From positions 24,563 to 88,562 of the forward strand of contig JABAYF010000020.1 in the NCBI GenBank assembly GCA_018609125.1: a DNA stretch of 64,000 nucleotides. Reading direction: 5' to 3'. The notes below the pieces were generated by a model that had not been told where the DNA came from, ran no database searches, and saw only the letters and a list, made by a program, of their open reading frames with translations. Each line of letters begins with the position of its first letter. Position 1 is the first letter of the stretch. The position numbers and the translations under genes were made by a program. Below, piece by piece: positions 8,496 to 16,503 of the stretch. The DNA is from Candidatus Nanopelagicales bacterium. GTDB taxonomy: Bacteria > Actinomycetota > Actinomycetes > S36-B12.

Positions 8496-9191
8496 ATGAC
8501 TGTTCACAGCACCATCGACCCCGCCAAGATCGTCATCCGAGGTCGTCATACCGACCTCACCGACCGCTTCCGACTGCATGCTGCGGAGGCGGCAGAAAAA
8601 TTAGATAGATTCGGTATTCCGTTGCAGCGCGTAGAGATTGAAATAACACACGAGCACAACCCGCGGATGACAGATCAGGCATTCAAGGTGGAATTCACGT
8701 GTCGAGCCAACGGTTCTGTTGTGCGTGCTGAGGCGGCGGCCGATCGCGATCTCACCGCACTCGACCGTGCTGTGGATCGTGTTGAGCAAAGGCTGCGCCG
8801 AGCGGCAGATCGTCGAAACTCCAAATCGCGTAGAGCCCACAAGGACATCCCAGTACCGCCACTGTTGTCAGAGAACAGCGGAACACGTTCTGCTGAAGAT
8901 GCTGAACTGCTAGCCGGTCTGGCAGGCAGTGGCGCGGAGATGACCGGTGCAGACACCGATGTGGTGTTTGCTGATGGTCCGGTTGTGGTGCGCGAGAAGA
9001 ATCACGACACCTTGCCCATGACTGTGGAGCAGGCGCTGGACCAGATGGAACAGCTCGATCATGACTTCTATCTGTTTCACGATGTTGATGCCGACGGACC
9101 CGCGGTGGTGTATCGACGCCGTGGATACGCCTACGGTCTGCTCCGCCTGACCGTAGGCGAAGATGCAGGCGGTCGCCATCGCGCCGGCTGA
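8496..9191 (+). CDS. hpf: Long-form ribosome hibernation promoting factor
   Basis: Binds the decoding region of the 30S subunit and promotes inactive 100S ribosome dimers under starvation. The 231-residue protein has an N-terminal S30AE domain (about 10-110, with KIVIRGRHTDLTDRFR) and the C-terminal dimerisation domain typical of the long form (about 170-225, PMTVEQALDQMEQLDHDFYLF and VVYRRRGYAYGLLRL). A strong GGAAGGAG precedes the ATG. It is followed by an overlapping LuxR-type regulator and then secA, an arrangement also seen in mycobacteria around hpf and secA. Confidence 0.95.
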   Translation: MTVHSTIDPAKIVIRGRHTDLTDRFRLHAAEAAEKLDRFGIPLQRVEIEITHEHNPRMTDQAFKVEFTCRANGSVVRAEAAADRDLTALDRAVDRVEQRLRRAADRRNSKSRRAHKDIPVPPLLSENSGTRSAEDAELLAGLAGSGAEMTGADTDVVFADGPVVVREKNHDTLPMTVEQALDQMEQLDHDFYLFHDVDADGPAVVYRRRGYAYGLLRLTVGEDAGGRHRAG

Positions 9192-9843
9192 TGTCCGCCG
9201 ACCCGTCCCGGTGGTCGTCGCCGAACCGGTACATCTGTATCGGCTCGGCCTCGTCGACGCCGTAGAGCGAGCCGAGGGGTTCGTTGTGCGGGCCGCCCTC
9301 GATGACCTCAGCAGTGCTATCGCGGCGGTGGGTCCGCAGGAGCAGGCCCTGTGTGTTGTGGCCGCAGATTTAGACGATCCCGTCTTTAGCCGGATCAGCG
9401 CTGCCCGACAGACGCATGTCCACCTGCAGTTCATCGTCGTGCTCAGCCAGCGTTCTCCCCTCGTGGATGCCGAAGCGGCCCTAGCCGCCGGGGTGCTTGG
9501 ATTGGTGGAGTTCTCCATCTCGGTTCCTAATCTGCATGCGGCGATGAATGCGGTGATGGTCGGGCGCACCACGTGGGCCCCGGAGGTACGGGCCCGAACG
9601 CGTCTGGAGGCCAGCGCGGTGGACCAAACGCCGGCCCTGACCAGGCGTGAGCGCCAGGTGCTGGCCCTGATGGGCCGGGGGCTAGGGAATCGCGCCATTG
9701 CGGCCACGCTCTTTATCAGTGAGAACACGGTAAAAAACCACGTGCGACGGGTGCACGAGAAGTTCGGCGCCCATTCACGCACCGAAGCCGTGGTGCGTGC
9801 GGCCAGCGTAGGAATGGTTGAGATCTCCGCCGCTGACCGTTAG
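9163..9843 (+). CDS. LuxR/NarL-type regulator with a degenerate receiver
   Basis: Likely DNA-binding transcription factor. The C-terminal third (about 155-212) is a clear LuxR/GerE helix-turn-helix: LTRRERQVLALMGRGLGNRAI followed by ISENTVKNHVRRVHEKF. The N-terminal 125 residues resemble a receiver (VVVAEPVHLYRLGLVDAV), but the acidic pair is reduced to EP, the expected phosphoacceptor context reads CVVAADLDDP, and the conserved lysine is not evident. Phosphorylation is therefore doubtful. Its start lies inside hpf with a 29-nt overlap, so the two genes are probably co-transcribed and coupled. The target genes cannot be deduced. Confidence 0.85.
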   Translation: MQAVAIAPADVRRPVPVVVAEPVHLYRLGLVDAVERAEGFVVRAALDDLSSAIAAVGPQEQALCVVAADLDDPVFSRISAARQTHVHLQFIVVLSQRSPLVDAEAALAAGVLGLVEFSISVPNLHAAMNAVMVGRTTWAPEVRARTRLEASAVDQTPALTRRERQVLALMGRGLGNRAIAATLFISENTVKNHVRRVHEKFGAHSRTEAVVRAASVGMVEISAADR

Positions 9844-9858
9844 AGCAGCCCGGGCGTC

Positions 9859-9864
9859 TACGAT
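9859..9864 (+). promoter_or_regulatory. -10 box of secA, leaderless type
   Basis: TACGAT ends 6 nt before the GTG at 9871, favouring that start over the GTG at 9865. The tetR-like gene at 47.7 kb has nearly the same TACGAT-N6-start layout. Confidence 0.45.
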
Positions 9865-9870
9865 GTGCAC

Positions 9871-12660
9871 GTGGGTATCTTCGATAAGCTAATGCGTGCC
9901 GGCGAGGGTAAAATTCTTCGCACCCTGAACAGCATTTCCGCTCAGGTCAACGCCATTGAGGAAGACTTTGTCTCCCTGACAGACGAGGAGTTGCGGGCTC
10001 TTACCGACACGTATCGCCAGCGTCTAGCCGATGGTGAGACGCTGGACGACCTGCTTCCCGAGGCATTTGCCACCGTGCGTGAGGCATCAAAGCGAACCCT
10101 CGGCCAGCGCCACTATGACGTTCAGATCATGGGTGGAGCGGCGCTACACCTAGGCAATATTGCGGAAATGAAGACCGGTGAGGGCAAGACGCTGGTCTCC
10201 ACGCTGCCGGCCTACCTCAACGGACTGTCGGGCAAGGGTGTCCACGTGGTCACCGTCAACGATTACCTTGCCGAGCGCGACTCGGAGTGGATGGGCCGAA
10301 TTCACCGATTCCTCGGGCTTGAGGTGGGCGTCATCTTGGCCCACATGTCACCGGCTGAACGTCGGGTTGCCTATGCCGCAGACATCACCTACGGCACCAA
10401 TAATGAGTTCGGTTTCGACTATCTGCGCGACAATATGGCGTGGTCGGTTGACGACATGGTGCAGCGAGGACACAACTTCTCGGTGGTCGATGAGGTCGAT
10501 TCGATTCTCATCGACGAAGCCCGCACCCCGCTGATCATTAGTGGCCCGGCGGACCAGCCCACCAAGTGGTATGCAGAGTTCGCGCGCATCGTGCAGAAAC
10601 TCACCATTGAGGACGACTACGAGGTCGACGAGAAGAAAAAAACGATCGGTGTGCACGAGTCGAGCATTGACAAAGTTGAAGACCAGTTGGGCATCGACAA
10701 TCTCTATGACATGGTCAACACCCCGCTCGTGGGATTCTTGAACAACGCGATCAAGGCAAAAGAGTTGTTCAAGCGCGATCGTGACTACGTGATCATGGAC
10801 GGTGAGATCTTGATCGTCGACGAACACACCGGTCGACTGTTGAAGGGCCGCCGATACAACGAGGGTCTGCATCAGGCGATTGAGGCCAAAGAAGGGGTGG
10901 AGATCAAGGCCGAGAACCAAACTCTGGCCACGATCACCCTGCAGAACTATTTCCGACTCTACGACAAGTTGTCGGGCATGACCGGTACGGCCATGACGGA
11001 AGCCAATGAGTTTTATCAGATTTATAAGCTCGGCGTCGTCCCCATCCCCACCAATAAGCCGATGGTTCGTCTCGATGATGGCGACCTGATTTACCGTACG
11101 GTTGAAGCTAAAAACACCGCAGTGGTGGACGATATTGCTGAGCGGCACGCAGAGGGCCAACCAATTCTCGTCGGAACGACGAGCGTGGAAAAATCTGAAT
11201 TGCTCTCCGCGGAGTTGAAAAAACGCGGCATTCGACATGAGGTTCTCAACGCGAAGAACCACGAACGTGAAGCCCAAATTGTTGCTCAGGCGGGTCATCG
11301 CGGTGCGGTGACGGTGGCGACGAACATGGCCGGTCGCGGTACCGACATCATGCTCGGTGGTAACTCAGAATTCATTGCGACTTCTGAACTCACCCGACGC
11401 GGGTTGGATCCGGTCGAAGATCCTGAAAGCTACGAAGCGGCCTGGCCGCAAGCCCTGGCTGATGCGGAGCAGGCTGTCGCCGATGAACACGACGAGGTTG
11501 TCGAACTAGGCGGCCTGTACGTGTTGGGCACCGAACGCCACGAATCGCGCCGCATCGACAATCAGTTGCGTGGCCGGTCCGGACGTCAGGGCGATCCGGG
11601 GGAAACACGGTTTTACCTGTCCTTGCAGGACGATCTCATGCGTCTGTTCAAGTCAGACATGGTTGATGCGTTTTTGACCCGATTTAATGTACCCGATGAT
11701 GTGCCGATCGAGGCCAACATGGTGTCTAAGGCCATTCGCAGCGCTCAGGGGCAGGTCGAATCGCAAAACTTTGAGATTCGCAAAGATGTGTTGAAGTACG
11801 ACGATGTACTCAACCGGCAACGTCTGGTGATTTATGACGAGCGTCGGCGGGTGCTTGAGGGTGAAGACATTCATGATCAGGTGGAAACGTTCCTGTCCGA
11901 CACGGTGGCCGGCTATGCGACAGCCGCAACGGTTAACGGCTATCCCGAGGAGTGGGATCTGGACACGCTGTGGACTGCGTTGGCCCAGTTGTATCCCGTG
12001 GGAATTACCGTCGACGAGATCGAACAGGCCAGCGGGTCTGGTCGCGCCGGTTTAACCTCGGACTTTCTGTCTGAGGAACTCACCCAGGACATTCTGGGTG
12101 CGTATGCCCGGCGCGAAGAGTCACTGGGCGAAGAGGTCACCCGCGAACTCGAACGACGGGTGATCCTGTCTGTGCTTGATCGTAAGTGGCGTGAACATCT
12201 GTATGAGATGGACTACCTGCGCGACGGTATCGGCTTACGTGCGATGGCTCAGCGCGACCCGCTGATTGAGTATCAGCGCGAGGGGTATGAGTTATTCCAG
12301 GCGATGATGGATGCCATCAAGGAAGAATCCGTTGGCTTCTTGTTCAACGTGGAGGTTGCCGTTGCTGAACCAGCCGCTCCTGGAATTGCCGAGGCGGGCT
12401 TGGTAGATGCTACTTCCACCGGCGCTGGCGCAGCTATTGCTGCGGCAACAAAGGCACCCAGGGTCACCGCTAAAGGCCTTGGGCCGCAGCGACCTACCGA
12501 GTTGGAGTACACAGCCCCATCGGCTGACGGCGGCGTTACACACGAGGTGGAACACTCCGACGTGCTCGTTGATCCCGATGAAGCGATTGCGGCGTTGGGT
12601 GATGATGCGAGTCGTGCGGAAAGGCGTCGTGCAGCCCGTGCGGCACGTAAGGGACGCTAA
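9871..12660 (+). CDS. secA: Preprotein translocase ATPase SecA
   Basis: Motor ATPase that drives unfolded preproteins through SecYEG. The protein of about 929 residues shows the Walker A region [12 protein letters not shown] near 105, the DEAD-like [20 protein letters not shown], the switch [13 protein letters not shown], and the second-motor motifs [17 protein letters not shown] and [13 protein letters not shown]. The acidic and Arg/Ala-rich C-terminus lacks the zinc-binding cysteine motif, as in actinobacterial SecA1. I place the start at GTG 9871 ([14 protein letters not shown]), six nucleotides after a TACGAT box; the track uses GTG 9865. This is the housekeeping copy by synteny. Confidence 0.98.
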   Translation: MGIFDKLMRAGEGKILRTLNSISAQVNAIEEDFVSLTDEELRALTDTYRQRLADGETLDDLLPEAFATVREASKRTLGQRHYDVQIMGGAALHLGNIAEMKTGEGKTLVSTLPAYLNGLSGKGVHVVTVNDYLAERDSEWMGRIHRFLGLEVGVILAHMSPAERRVAYAADITYGTNNEFGFDYLRDNMAWSVDDMVQRGHNFSVVDEVDSILIDEARTPLIISGPADQPTKWYAEFARIVQKLTIEDDYEVDEKKKTIGVHESSIDKVEDQLGIDNLYDMVNTPLVGFLNNAIKAKELFKRDRDYVIMDGEILIVDEHTGRLLKGRRYNEGLHQAIEAKEGVEIKAENQTLATITLQNYFRLYDKLSGMTGTAMTEANEFYQIYKLGVVPIPTNKPMVRLDDGDLIYRTVEAKNTAVVDDIAERHAEGQPILVGTTSVEKSELLSAELKKRGIRHEVLNAKNHEREAQIVAQAGHRGAVTVATNMAGRGTDIMLGGNSEFIATSELTRRGLDPVEDPESYEAAWPQALADAEQAVADEHDEVVELGGLYVLGTERHESRRIDNQLRGRSGRQGDPGETRFYLSLQDDLMRLFKSDMVDAFLTRFNVPDDVPIEANMVSKAIRSAQGQVESQNFEIRKDVLKYDDVLNRQRLVIYDERRRVLEGEDIHDQVETFLSDTVAGYATAATVNGYPEEWDLDTLWTALAQLYPVGITVDEIEQASGSGRAGLTSDFLSEELTQDILGAYARREESLGEEVTRELERRVILSVLDRKWREHLYEMDYLRDGIGLRAMAQRDPLIEYQREGYELFQAMMDAIKEESVGFLFNVEVAVAEPAAPGIAEAGLVDATSTGAGAAIAAATKAPRVTAKGLGPQRPTELEYTAPSADGGVTHEVEHSDVLVDPDEAIAALGDDASRAERRRAARAARKGR

Positions 12661-12663
12661 CGA

Positions 12664-12686
12664 GCGACTCGACTAACCGAGTTCGC
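12664..12686. terminator. Imperfect hairpin between secA and the Rv3235-like gene
   Basis: GCGACTCG and CGAGTTCGC form an 8-bp stem with one bulged T around a 6-nt loop. It lies between convergent genes and overlaps the stop of the minus-strand gene, so it could end transcription from both sides. There is no T tract. Confidence 0.35.
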
Positions 12687-13245
12687 ATGCGGTGATGAGC
12701 CATCGCTGCGGATGCGGTCCGGTTCGATTGATCAGTTCTAGTCGCAGCGCCACGGCACGGGTGCGTTCGATGCCGGTTACCACTGCGCTGGCCTCTACGA
12801 TCCCGCTATCGGGAGAGCACAGGCGGACGGACTTAATTCGACGACACTGCGCGGGGCGACCTTTGCCTGCCGGGTGGCGTAGGGCAACTGCCGCGCGACG
12901 AGCCAGGGTGGCGTAGACGTCGCGAGAGGTCCAGCGGGAAAGTTGAGTTGCCGGGCGCTCTCCGGCCACCACCTCCAAGATCGCTGGTGCGATTCGAGCC
13001 ACCCACGCACCTGGATGAGGAGCGGAAGCGAGTTCGCCGGGACTGCCCACCACCACGAGATGGCGGGGTTCGGGCGGCTCAGCGGGTAAACCGGTGGGTA
13101 GGTCCCAAACGAGTGGGAGGGCCGGTTGCTCGTGCGCCGGCCTCGATGCGTGCCAGGGCGCGGGTGCGGTCTGATAGACCACGCGCAGTCGCGTCGGCTG
13201 GGCACTTGGGGTTGACTCGGTGATAGCGGATGATGCAGCAGACAT
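12673..13245 (-). CDS. Rv3235-family protein of unknown function
   Basis: A 190-residue protein resembling the actinobacterial Rv3235 family (DUF6459-like), which sits near secA in mycobacteria as here. The first 80 residues are Pro/Ala-rich and probably disordered; the C-terminal half (WVARIAPAILEVVAGERPATQLSRW, VALRHPAGKGRP, INRTGPHPQRWLITACELG) carries the conserved part. There is no signal peptide or membrane helix. The ATG has an AGGAG five nucleotides upstream, and a good promoter lies about 100 nt further. The biochemical function is unknown; the conserved neighbourhood hints at protein export or envelope biology, but that is only association. Confidence 0.7.
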   Translation of the reverse strand: MSAASSAITESTPSAQPTRLRVVYQTAPAPWHASRPAHEQPALPLVWDLPTGLPAEPPEPRHLVVVGSPGELASAPHPGAWVARIAPAILEVVAGERPATQLSRWTSRDVYATLARRAAVALRHPAGKGRPAQCRRIKSVRLCSPDSGIVEASAVVTGIERTRAVALRLELINRTGPHPQRWLITACELG

Positions 13246-13316
13246 GTGGGCTCCTGATACGTAGCAAGCAGGGATTACCTGTGCGGGGATTGTTTACCGG
13301 CTGAGTTTTTAAGTTC

Positions 13317-13332
13317 GTTTGCATGTGTTTGC
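13317..13332. repeat. Direct repeat GTTTGC-N4-GTTTGC, possible operator
   Basis: Two GTTTGC copies lie exactly 10 bp apart in an AT-rich patch just downstream of the predicted start site of the Rv3235-like gene. One helical turn between head-to-tail copies is what a MerR/BldC-like protein would bind, and such a gene lies less than 1 kb away. Binding is inference. Confidence 0.35.
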
Positions 13333-13352
13333 TTCAATTTAAATGTGAATGC

Positions 13353-13381
13353 ATTCCACAGATCCGACCCCATGCTGTCAA
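13353..13381 (-). promoter_or_regulatory. Promoter of the Rv3235-like gene
   Basis: On the minus strand a perfect TTGACA (13381-13376) is followed after 17 nt by TGGAAT (13358-13353). Transcription would begin near 13346, leaving a 5' UTR of about 100 nt that includes an AT-rich block. Confidence 0.6.
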
Positions 13382-13462
13382 CGGGTTGTCCACATGCACT
13401 GACCGAATTGATCGCTTTGCGGCTTGCAATGCTCACCCGGGTCGGCGGCGAGGAGTGTCAAG

Positions 13463-14023
13463 GTGTCGGCCATGGCCGTAGGTGCTGAACGATTTGATGC
13501 GCTCCTTGCCGATCTGGCTGCACAGGCTGCTGCCCATGAGCGCCAAGAGGTATCCGCACATGTCCGAGCGTTGGTTCAGGCTGAATTTGCTCGAGTTGAT
13601 CTTGCCTCGCGACTGAGGGCAGCAGTTGACGTCCGGTTGCAGGTGGAGGGCGTGGGGTCTGTTGGGGGCAGCGTGTGCGGAGTCGATGCCGATACATGTC
13701 AATTAGTGGACGAGCGCGGGCATAGATGGGCGATCGCTCTCTCGCGGGTGGTGGCCGTCACCGGCATCGGCGGGCGGTCACAGCCCCCGTCACGAATCGA
13801 CATGCGCCTAGGTTGGGCGTCACTCATGCGGGGCTGGTCAGATACCGGATCACTGATCCGGTGTTGGGCCAACTCAGCGCCTATTACCGGCAGCGTCACT
13901 CGGGTAGGCCGCGATCATTTCGACCTAGACATCCTCGGTCCAACACCTTGGCCCGGCCTGACAGGTGCCGGATCTGTGGTGAGCGTGGCGTTTGGCGCTG
14001 TGGCGGGCGTGCAGGAACAGTGA
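13463..14023 (+). CDS. Conserved actinobacterial protein of unknown function
   Basis: About 186 residues. The N-terminal half (ERFDALLADLAAQAAAHERQEVSAHVRALVQAEF) is predicted helical; the C-terminal half is beta-rich with small RNA-binding-like motifs such as GSVCGVDADTCQLVDERGHRW and GSVTRVGRDHFDLDI, two repeated strand patterns reminiscent of Sm/PRC-like barrels. I recall similar small proteins encoded near xis-like HTH genes in other Actinomycetia, but no function. I use the GTG at 13463, which has AGGAG seven nucleotides upstream, rather than the track start at 13424. It is convergent with the HTH gene. Confidence 0.7.
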   Translation: MSAMAVGAERFDALLADLAAQAAAHERQEVSAHVRALVQAEFARVDLASRLRAAVDVRLQVEGVGSVGGSVCGVDADTCQLVDERGHRWAIALSRVVAVTGIGGRSQPPSRIDMRLGWASLMRGWSDTGSLIRCWANSAPITGSVTRVGRDHFDLDILGPTPWPGLTGAGSVVSVAFGAVAGVQEQ

Positions 14024-14066
14024 GGGTGTTCGGTAGTCATCGATTGCCGACGCGGTATCGGCGGTA

Positions 14067-14327
14067 TTACCGGGTGCTGTCGGAGTGCTCGTCGATTGCC
14101 TCGTTAAGTTCGTCTTCACGCCCGAACGGGTGAGTCCGCACGAACTCTTCGGTGGCTGAGTACATGCGCGTGATGTATGTTTCGAGCTCGTTTTCCTCAA
14201 TCCGCCACTGTCCGCGACCGCCCACCTTGATAGCGCGGAGGTCACCACCACGCACGAGAGCGTAGGCCTGGGCTGGCGAAATATTGAGTACCTCGGCAAC
14301 ATCGGCGAGAGTTAAAAAGCGGGCCAC
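14067..14327 (-). CDS. Small excisionase/MerR-like HTH DNA-binding protein
   Basis: An 86-residue protein consisting almost entirely of a helix-turn-helix 17 (excisionase-type) winged helix: FLTLADVAEVLNISPAQAYALV for the helix-turn-helix, GDLRAIKVGGRGQWRIEENELETYI for the wing. An acidic tail follows. Such stand-alone proteins are widespread in Actinobacteria and act as small transcription factors (BldC is a distant relative) rather than phage excisionases; no integrase is present here. The GTG at 14327 is chosen because the reading frame before it is unconserved and CACAAT lies 6 nt upstream. Targets are unknown. Confidence 0.85.
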   Translation of the reverse strand: MARFLTLADVAEVLNISPAQAYALVRGGDLRAIKVGGRGQWRIEENELETYITRMYSATEEFVRTHPFGREDELNEAIDEHSDSTR

Positions 14328-14333
14328 CCCACC

Positions 14334-14339
14334 ATTGTG
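14334..14339 (-). promoter_or_regulatory. -10 box of the small HTH gene
   Basis: CACAAT on the minus strand ends 6 nt before the GTG at 14327. A leaderless transcript would begin at or next to the start codon. Confidence 0.4.
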
Positions 14340-14435
14340 GCAAAGAAATCGACTCGCCGGGTCAGGGTCCACACAGCCGCTACACTCCTCTCGGGAAGGG
14401 GCACAGGTCTCACTAGACAGTGTCAGGAGAGGTCC

Positions 14436-15182
14436 ATGTCCCAACGTTTCGCATCAGTATTCGATTGGTTGCCTAAACTTCGACTGCGGCGCAAAGGATC
14501 ACAGCCGCCGTCGGCTGCTCGCCCGGACTCGCCCTCGGCCACACGACCCCAGCGGCGGTGGTGGTCGGACACACGCGTTGTGTTCGGTGTGCTCCTCGTG
14601 GTGGGTTGCATGCTCATCGGCGTGCGGCTGTTCTCCACCGGTAGTGACGAGGTCGAGGTATGGCAGGTGCAGCGAGACCTCGCTGCCGGTGCTGAACTGA
14701 GCATCGAAGACCTTGCCCCTATCGCGGTCTCACCTCAACTTGCCGCGCACTATTTTCCGGTGGATGTCATTCCTGACCGCCCTATCTTTACATCGGTGCT
14801 AGCCGGAGAGTTACTGGATCCCAACAACTTCAGGCAAGAGGTGACCGAGACTCTGCGGCGGGTAACAGTGCCGGTTGAACCCTTACATGCTCCGGTAAAC
14901 CTCGCGCCCGGAGATCTGGTCGACCTGTGGTCAACTCCCGATGTTGACCTAGGTGCGCGGGTGCAACCAGAGCTCGTGCTTGCGGGTCAACTCGTCGTCG
15001 GTGTCGACATAGACGCGCGAGGTTTTGCCAGTGACTACGGAGTTGTCTTGGAGATTGACCAGGCGGATGCCGGCGCGGTCCTGGCCGCAGTCAGATCGGG
15101 TCAGATTGATCTTGTCGGAGTGCCGCTGGCCGATCGCCAACCGGCGTATTCATCCGATACGACGGTGGTGGCGCCGTCATGA
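14436..15182 (+). CDS. SAF-domain membrane protein, CpaB/RcpC-like
   Basis: A 248-residue protein with a basic cytoplasmic N-terminus, one transmembrane helix at about 46-64 (VVFGVLLVVGCMLIGVRLF) and an extracytoplasmic SAF domain (about 75-150: VQRDLAAGAELSIEDLAPIAV, YFPVDVIPDRPIFTSVLAGELL). SAF domains occur in Flp/Tad pilus assembly protein CpaB/RcpC and in sugar-acid enzymes. The start is ATG 14436, with AGGAGAGG upstream, not the track start at 14337. It overlaps the following CpaE-like ATPase by ATGA, so the pair works together; no pilin, TadA ATPase or secretin is nearby. Function is unproven. Confidence 0.8.
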   Translation: MSQRFASVFDWLPKLRLRRKGSQPPSAARPDSPSATRPQRRWWSDTRVVFGVLLVVGCMLIGVRLFSTGSDEVEVWQVQRDLAAGAELSIEDLAPIAVSPQLAAHYFPVDVIPDRPIFTSVLAGELLDPNNFRQEVTETLRRVTVPVEPLHAPVNLAPGDLVDLWSTPDVDLGARVQPELVLAGQLVVGVDIDARGFASDYGVVLEIDQADAGAVLAAVRSGQIDLVGVPLADRQPAYSSDTTVVAPS

Positions 15183-16492
15183 CCCATCAAGTTGCGCTTG
15201 CAGCCCCGGATTTTTTAATGGAACAGGACCTCCTTGCGGCCCTGTCAGGTGGCGGTGAGTTGTCCGTCGTGCGCCGCTGCGTTGATGCGATTGATTTGGT
15301 GGGAGCCGCTGCCAGTGGTGTGCCCACCATTGCGCTGGTGAGCGCTGGACTGCCGAGGTTGTCAACACAAATCTTGGCGGAACTGCAGTCGATGGATATG
15401 CCCGTGATCGGTCTGGTTACGGCAGCCGATGTAGATGCCCAGCAGCGCTTACGTGCCATCGGGGTGGCTGTGCTGGCAACGGTCACCGATGCTGATCCCA
15501 GTCACCTGCGACAGTCAGTAGCGGGAGCGATTGGCAGGTTGAAACAACTCGACGATCCAGATCAGTTCCCCTCGCGCGATGGAGGTGCCCAAGATGTTGA
15601 ATCGGCTCCAGTGCGGCAAGAACGAGGCCGCGGGGATGACCGTGTCAACTCGCGGGGTGTGCTCATCGCGGTGTGGGGGCCACCGGGTGCACCGGGTCGA
15701 ACAAGTGTGGCCGTCGCCCTTGCTGATGAACTCAGCCGAAGCAACCACGAGGTGCTTCTTGTGGATGCCGATGTATGGGGTGCGTGTATTCCGCTGGTGC
15801 TCGGCATGTGGGATGAAGCCAGTGGTCTTTCTATCGCCTGCCGTGAAGCAGAACGAGCAAGCTTTGATGCCGCAGCGCTGGCTCAGTGTGCTCGTTCGCT
15901 GAATAACCAGTGGCGGGTATTGACGGGCATCCCGCAACTAGACCGCGCAGCAGAGCTCCCACCGCTTGCTCTTTCGCGCGTGTGGGAAACGGCCCGATCT
16001 CTGGCTACGGTCACGATCATCGATATGGGGGCCGACCTGGGTGTCGGCTTCGGTGCGCATCATCGAGACCTTGGCTCACGGTCCATCGATCTGGTGCCTG
16101 ATGCGCCCCATCGAGTTGCCCACAGCGTTCTTGCTGCCGCAGACATGGTCATTGCCGTTGGTTGTGCCGATCCGGTGGGTGTTGATCGATTGGGTAAGGC
16201 CTTGGTAGTCCTTGCCGAGGCCGGTGTGGCTGCGCCTCTTGTCGTCGTAAACCGCCTACGTAGGTCGGTGCTGGGCGCCCATCCCGAAGACCAGATTCGT
16301 ACGGCCCTCGCCGAGTCAAGTTATGCCGGAGATCTGGCCTTCATTCCCGATGATCCCGCAGCCTTTGATTCCGCGCTGCGCGACGGACGAACGCTGGCGG
16401 AGAGCAGACCTCGCTCACCCGCGCGCACGGCGATTCAAGCGTTCAGCAACCGTGTCGGCGCTGCTGTCGGGAGCATGGGTAGCGGCCCGTAA
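15179..16492 (+). CDS. CpaE/MinD-like ATPase
   Basis: A 437-residue protein of the CpaE type. The N-terminal 120 residues form a receiver-like alpha/beta region without a clear phosphoacceptor; a linker follows; from about 160 there is a MinD/ParA-like P-loop domain. The deviant Walker A reads GPPGAPGRTS (167-176) with arginine in place of the invariant lysine, a variant I associate with actinobacterial members. LLVDADVWG and IIDMGADLGVG correspond to the switch motifs. Relatives position or regulate Flp pilus or secretion machinery at the membrane. It is co-translated with the SAF protein. ATP hydrolysis with the altered P loop is uncertain. Confidence 0.8.
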   Translation: MTHQVALAAPDFLMEQDLLAALSGGGELSVVRRCVDAIDLVGAAASGVPTIALVSAGLPRLSTQILAELQSMDMPVIGLVTAADVDAQQRLRAIGVAVLATVTDADPSHLRQSVAGAIGRLKQLDDPDQFPSRDGGAQDVESAPVRQERGRGDDRVNSRGVLIAVWGPPGAPGRTSVAVALADELSRSNHEVLLVDADVWGACIPLVLGMWDEASGLSIACREAERASFDAAALAQCARSLNNQWRVLTGIPQLDRAAELPPLALSRVWETARSLATVTIIDMGADLGVGFGAHHRDLGSRSIDLVPDAPHRVAHSVLAAADMVIAVGCADPVGVDRLGKALVVLAEAGVAAPLVVVNRLRRSVLGAHPEDQIRTALAESSYAGDLAFIPDDPAAFDSALRDGRTLAESRPRSPARTAIQAFSNRVGAAVGSMGSGP

Positions 16493-16495
16493 GAT
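16490..16495 (+). promoter_or_regulatory. -10 box of ychF overlapping the upstream stop codon
   Basis: TAAGAT includes the TAA stop of the CpaE-like gene and ends 8 nt before the GTG of ychF. No Shine-Dalgarno is present. Confidence 0.45.
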
Positions 16496-16503
16496 CGTGG
16501 CCC

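Noticed and set aside
8910-9782. 290-residue minus-strand ORF opposite hpf and the LuxR regulator
   Set aside because: Arg/Ser/Thr-rich sequence with no domain, opposite two clear genes.
10348-11298. 316-residue minus-strand ORF inside secA
   Set aside because: It is the antisense shadow of a strongly conserved gene with no start signal or domain.
12719-12740. GGTTCGATT resembling a tRNA T-loop
   Set aside because: It lies in coding sequence, and no acceptor or anticodon stem can be drawn.
14067-14327. Excisionase of a mobile element
   Set aside because: No integrase, attachment sites or phage genes; the protein belongs to common chromosomal HTH proteins.
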